Shown here one piece after another: positions 6,617-8,219 of a DNA stretch of 8,219 nucleotides. The position numbers and the translations under genes are program-made. Within the stretch, counting starts at the first letter, position 1. Each line of letters starts with the position of its first letter. This DNA comes from a bacterium. GTDB lineage: Bacteria > CSSED10-310 > JAJRTK01. The notes under the pieces were generated by a model, which saw only the letters and a list, made by a program, of their open reading frames with translations, searched no databases and was not told the origin of the DNA. The DNA lies in assembly GCA_024278345.1 (NCBI GenBank), contig JAJRTK010000541.1, forward strand, positions 1-8,219, given 5' to 3'.

Positions 6617-6645
6617 TTAAAGCGAGGCATCGTCGGTGCTATAAA
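6617..6645 (+). promoter_or_regulatory. Candidate sigma-70 promoter of the needle gene
   Basis: TTAAAG (6617-6622), a 17-base spacer, and TATAAA (6640-6645), with TG at 6637-6638 forming an extended -10. The -10 matches consensus at five of six bases; the -35 is weak. It would give a leader of about 55 bases containing the 6669-6680 palindrome. A separate promoter fits the high copy number needed for a needle subunit. Confidence 0.5.
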
Positions 6646-6668
6646 TGAGTAAGTTGTTTCAAACTACA

Positions 6669-6680
6669 GGCTATATAGCC
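6669..6680. promoter_or_regulatory. 12-base perfect palindrome before the needle gene, possible operator
   Basis: GGCTATATAGCC is its own reverse complement. It lies about 24 bases downstream of the candidate -10 and 25 bases before the ATG, a typical place for a repressor site. As RNA it could form only a 4-base stem with an ATAT loop, so DNA binding by a dimeric regulator seems likelier. Confidence 0.4.
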
Positions 6681-6705
6681 GCATCCAATAGGATTGGAGA
6701 AAAAA

Positions 6706-6918
6706 ATGGCTAACACGATCGCTGGAGCGCAACCCAAAGTTAGTAACCCTTTGGCGAATCAGCAGGCTGGGGCAGCTACCCAGGACTTCAAGAACCAGAT
6801 GGACATGCTCAAGGTTCAGCAGTATCAGAACAGGTTGAGCCAGACGACGGGAGCGCTTTCGGCCATGTCCAAGCGGGCCCATGACACCATGATGAGCATC
6901 ATCAGAAATCTGGCCTAG
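6706..6918 (+). CDS. sctF: Probable T3SS needle subunit (SctF-like)
   Basis: A 70-residue protein without signal peptide or cysteine, with a flexible Ala/Gln/Asn-rich N-terminus (1-25) and a long helix (~26-70). The helix pattern YQNRLSQTTGALSAMSKRAH followed by IIRNL resembles needle proteins such as PrgI/MxiH, which have YQSKLSEY and end near IIQNF. Length is slightly below the usual 80-85. GGAG at 6696-6699 lies 6 bases before ATG 6706; an in-frame TTG at 6694 overlaps that ribosome site and is unlikely. It has its own promoter candidate and a strong terminator, so a short abundant mRNA is expected. Alternatives are an inner-rod (SctI) protein or a co-chaperone. The call rests on pattern, size and context. 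Confidence 0.65.
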   Translation: MANTIAGAQPKVSNPLANQQAGAATQDFKNQMDMLKVQQYQNRLSQTTGALSAMSKRAHDTMMSIIRNLA

Positions 6919-6953
6919 TTTTCGTTGTCCATTGTCAGTTGCTGGCTGTAAAG

Positions 6954-6990
6954 GGCGAGGACCGAGAGATCGGTCCTCGCCATTTTTTCT
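6954..6990 (+). terminator. Strong intrinsic terminator after the needle gene
   Basis: GGCGAGGACCGA (6954-6965) and TCGGTCCTCGCC (6970-6981) form a perfect 12-bp stem with a GAGA (GNRA-type) tetraloop, followed by A and TTTTTT (6983-6988). It lies 35 bases after the stop at 6918 and separates the T3SS genes from the next gene. Confidence 0.95.
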
Positions 6991-7042
6991 GTACCAGAAA
7001 CTTTGGCTAAACCTTTTTTGCTTCCCGCTGGTCCCACTTCAT

Positions 7043-7069
7043 GATTGGGTCGGAAAACCTGCCCAAATC
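7043..7069 (+). repeat. Hairpin in the leader of the LTxxQ-type gene
   Basis: GATTGGG (7043-7049) pairs with CCCAAATC (7062-7069) with one bulged A, and an inner GG-AAAA-CC helix continues the stem. No T-run follows. It could be a leader RNA structure or a regulator site. No convincing promoter was seen in 6991-7110. Confidence 0.35.
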
Positions 7070-7110
7070 TGAATGCAAACAAGAATTGATAGATGGATCG
7101 GAGGCTTGTC

Positions 7111-8070
7111 ATGAAGGGTCGGATCGGGAAAATAGTGTTGACAATGGCATGGGTCGGTATATCGGCGGGAGGTGTCTTTGCCAAGCCGATCTCAGATGAA
7201 GTTCGGGAGCTCAGGGCCGAAGTCAAAACATTGAAGCTTGCTCGGGATCTGGATTTGAGCAGTCAACAGATCCGCTCGATTCGTGACTTGGCGCTTCAGG
7301 CCGTTGAGCTCAGGCAAGGATTCCAAGAGGACCTCCAAGGCATGGAGGCTCGGACGATAGCTCATCTGCAGGCGCAGAAAGAGGCTCTTTTGGCTGGCCG
7401 CGAACTCGGCGAGGCAACAGAAAAGGGCAAGGCACTGAAATCGGAAGCCAGGGAGCGGCGGCAGGCGATGAAGGAGCAGATGAAGCCCATCGTGGAAGAG
7501 GCGATGGCTGTCTTCACGCCGGAGCAAAAGGAGCAACTCGCCACATTGCTCCGGAAGAAACATCGACGGGGACCAGCCGGGAAGGTTGTCCGAGCCCTCC
7601 AAAAAGCCCGGGAAGTCTCCGATGAAGAATATCCGGAGCTCAAGGCGGAGGTTCTCAATCGCCATGGCGAGGCAATGGCTAAGCATGGAGCCACGGGCGC
7701 GGAGATTTCGGAAAGCGCAGCCAAGTTGAGCAATGCTCTTGACGATGTGCGCGCCATGGATGAACGGACGTTCAAAGAGAGCCAGGACGAGATCGTCGGG
7801 GAACTTCTGCCAAAGAAACGCGGAGCGCGGCGGGGGGCTCGTTCTGGGTCTACGGATCGCCGAGGAAGAGGAACCGGTCTTTCACCAAGAAGGGGGAGCC
7901 GTCATGGGTATGGCTTCGGTCCTTCCGGGGGGCGAGGCGGTCGCCAAGGTCGCGGAATGGGGGACCGGGCACGCAAAGGTGGGAAGAGACGGATCATGAA
8001 GGAGTTTGGGCGATGGCTCAGCAAGGACTCAACGGTCAAGGCTCTGGAGGAACTTCTGGCCACTCACTAA
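7111..8070 (+). CDS. Sec-exported LTxxQ (Spy/CpxP-like) protein with Arg/Gly-rich stretch
   Basis: A 319-residue protein. Residues 1-24 are a Sec signal peptide (MKGRIGK, a hydrophobic core, then GVFA before Lys25). Residues ~30-150 are long charged helices with two LTxxQ-like motifs, LDLSSQQ (~46-52) and FTPEQKEQL (~135-143), the signature of Spy/CpxP-family periplasmic proteins that sense or buffer envelope stress and misfolded proteins. A second helical block follows (~155-225). Residues ~235-294 are dominated by Arg and Gly (RRGARSG, GGRGGRQGRG), absent from Spy and CpxP. The C-terminal ~25 residues are helical. CGGAGG at 7099-7104 lies 6 bases before ATG 7111; the ATG at 7093 precedes that site and is rejected. 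It is about twice the length of Spy. Separated from the T3SS genes by a terminator, its link to secretion is uncertain. Confidence 0.75.
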   Translation: MKGRIGKIVLTMAWVGISAGGVFAKPISDEVRELRAEVKTLKLARDLDLSSQQIRSIRDLALQAVELRQGFQEDLQGMEARTIAHLQAQKEALLAGRELGEATEKGKALKSEARERRQAMKEQMKPIVEEAMAVFTPEQKEQLATLLRKKHRRGPAGKVVRALQKAREVSDEEYPELKAEVLNRHGEAMAKHGATGAEISESAAKLSNALDDVRAMDERTFKESQDEIVGELLPKKRGARRGARSGSTDRRGRGTGLSPRRGSRHGYGFGPSGGRGGRQGRGMGDRARKGGKRRIMKEFGRWLSKDSTVKALEELLATH

Positions 8071-8219
8071 GAGCCTGTAAGAAGATGGAATTCTGACACC
8101 GTGACCGCCGCCTCCGGCGGTCCGGTCGTCGCGCCCAGCCAAAACGGGAAGTAGCTCTTTTGCTGCAAGCTCCAAAGGGGCTTATTCAGTAGCAGACGCT
8201 AGACGGGGGACTCCACCAA
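8071..8219. other. Non-coding end of the window
   Basis: No gene is seen in the last 149 bases. Besides the GC-rich hairpin at 8103-8122, AAGCTCC (8167-8173) and GGGGCTT (8177-8183) can pair around an AAA loop with one G-T wobble. Neither stem is followed by a T-run. Confidence 0.4.
8103..8122 (+). repeat. GC-rich hairpin after the LTxxQ-type gene
   Basis: GACCGCCG and CGGCGGTC form a perfect 8-bp stem with a CCTC loop, 32 bases after the stop at 8070. It is very stable but lacks a T-run, so it may stabilise the mRNA 3' end or act with Rho rather than being a classical terminator. Confidence 0.5.

Noticed and set aside
7008-7024. Possible sigma-54 promoter before the LTxxQ-type gene
   Set aside because: The GG and GC elements are 13 bases apart instead of the required 10.

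Overview
The window is a gram-negative bacterial chromosomal segment, moderately GC-rich by eye. It carries most of the core export apparatus of a type III secretion system (T3SS), all on the + strand. The order is a FliM/SctQ-like C-ring protein with an FHA domain inside it, a small FliN-like SPOA protein, a FliO-like membrane protein, SctR, SctS, SctT and SctU. Genes from 489 to 5821 overlap or sit closely, except for a 138-base gap between sctS and sctT, so they probably form one transcription unit. No organism can be named. SctR has a non-flagellar look (the KISVVLSMVRRALGTQQIPPN stretch), yet it has a Sec-type signal peptide and FliO sits beside it, both flagellar traits. This suggests an early-branching non-flagellar T3SS, as seen in deep lineages such as Myxococcota, rather than an animal- or plant-pathogen system; that placement is inference.

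Layout: 1-488 is a leader region with no supported gene, a long inverted repeat and a possible promoter. 489-5821 is the C-ring and export-gate operon. 5822-6124 is an intergenic stretch with several small DNA signals. 6125-6604 encodes an unrecognised 159-residue soluble protein. 6605-6705 holds a good promoter candidate and a perfect 12-base palindrome, ahead of a 70-residue probable needle protein (6706-6918). A textbook intrinsic terminator follows at 6954-6990. 7111-8070 is a separate gene for a Sec-exported, helical protein with two LTxxQ-like motifs (Spy/CpxP-like) and a long Arg/Gly-rich stretch. 8071-8219 is non-coding apart from hairpins.

How it works together: SctR, SctS and SctT build the export gate in the inner membrane, FliO would assist SctR assembly, and SctU switches substrates after self-cleavage at its intact NPTH site. 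The two SPOA proteins would form the cytosolic sorting platform, which here carries an apparently intact phosphothreonine-binding FHA module. The small 70-residue protein would be an early substrate that polymerises into the needle. The ATPase (SctN), SctV, the ring proteins SctC/D/J and any translocators are not in the window.
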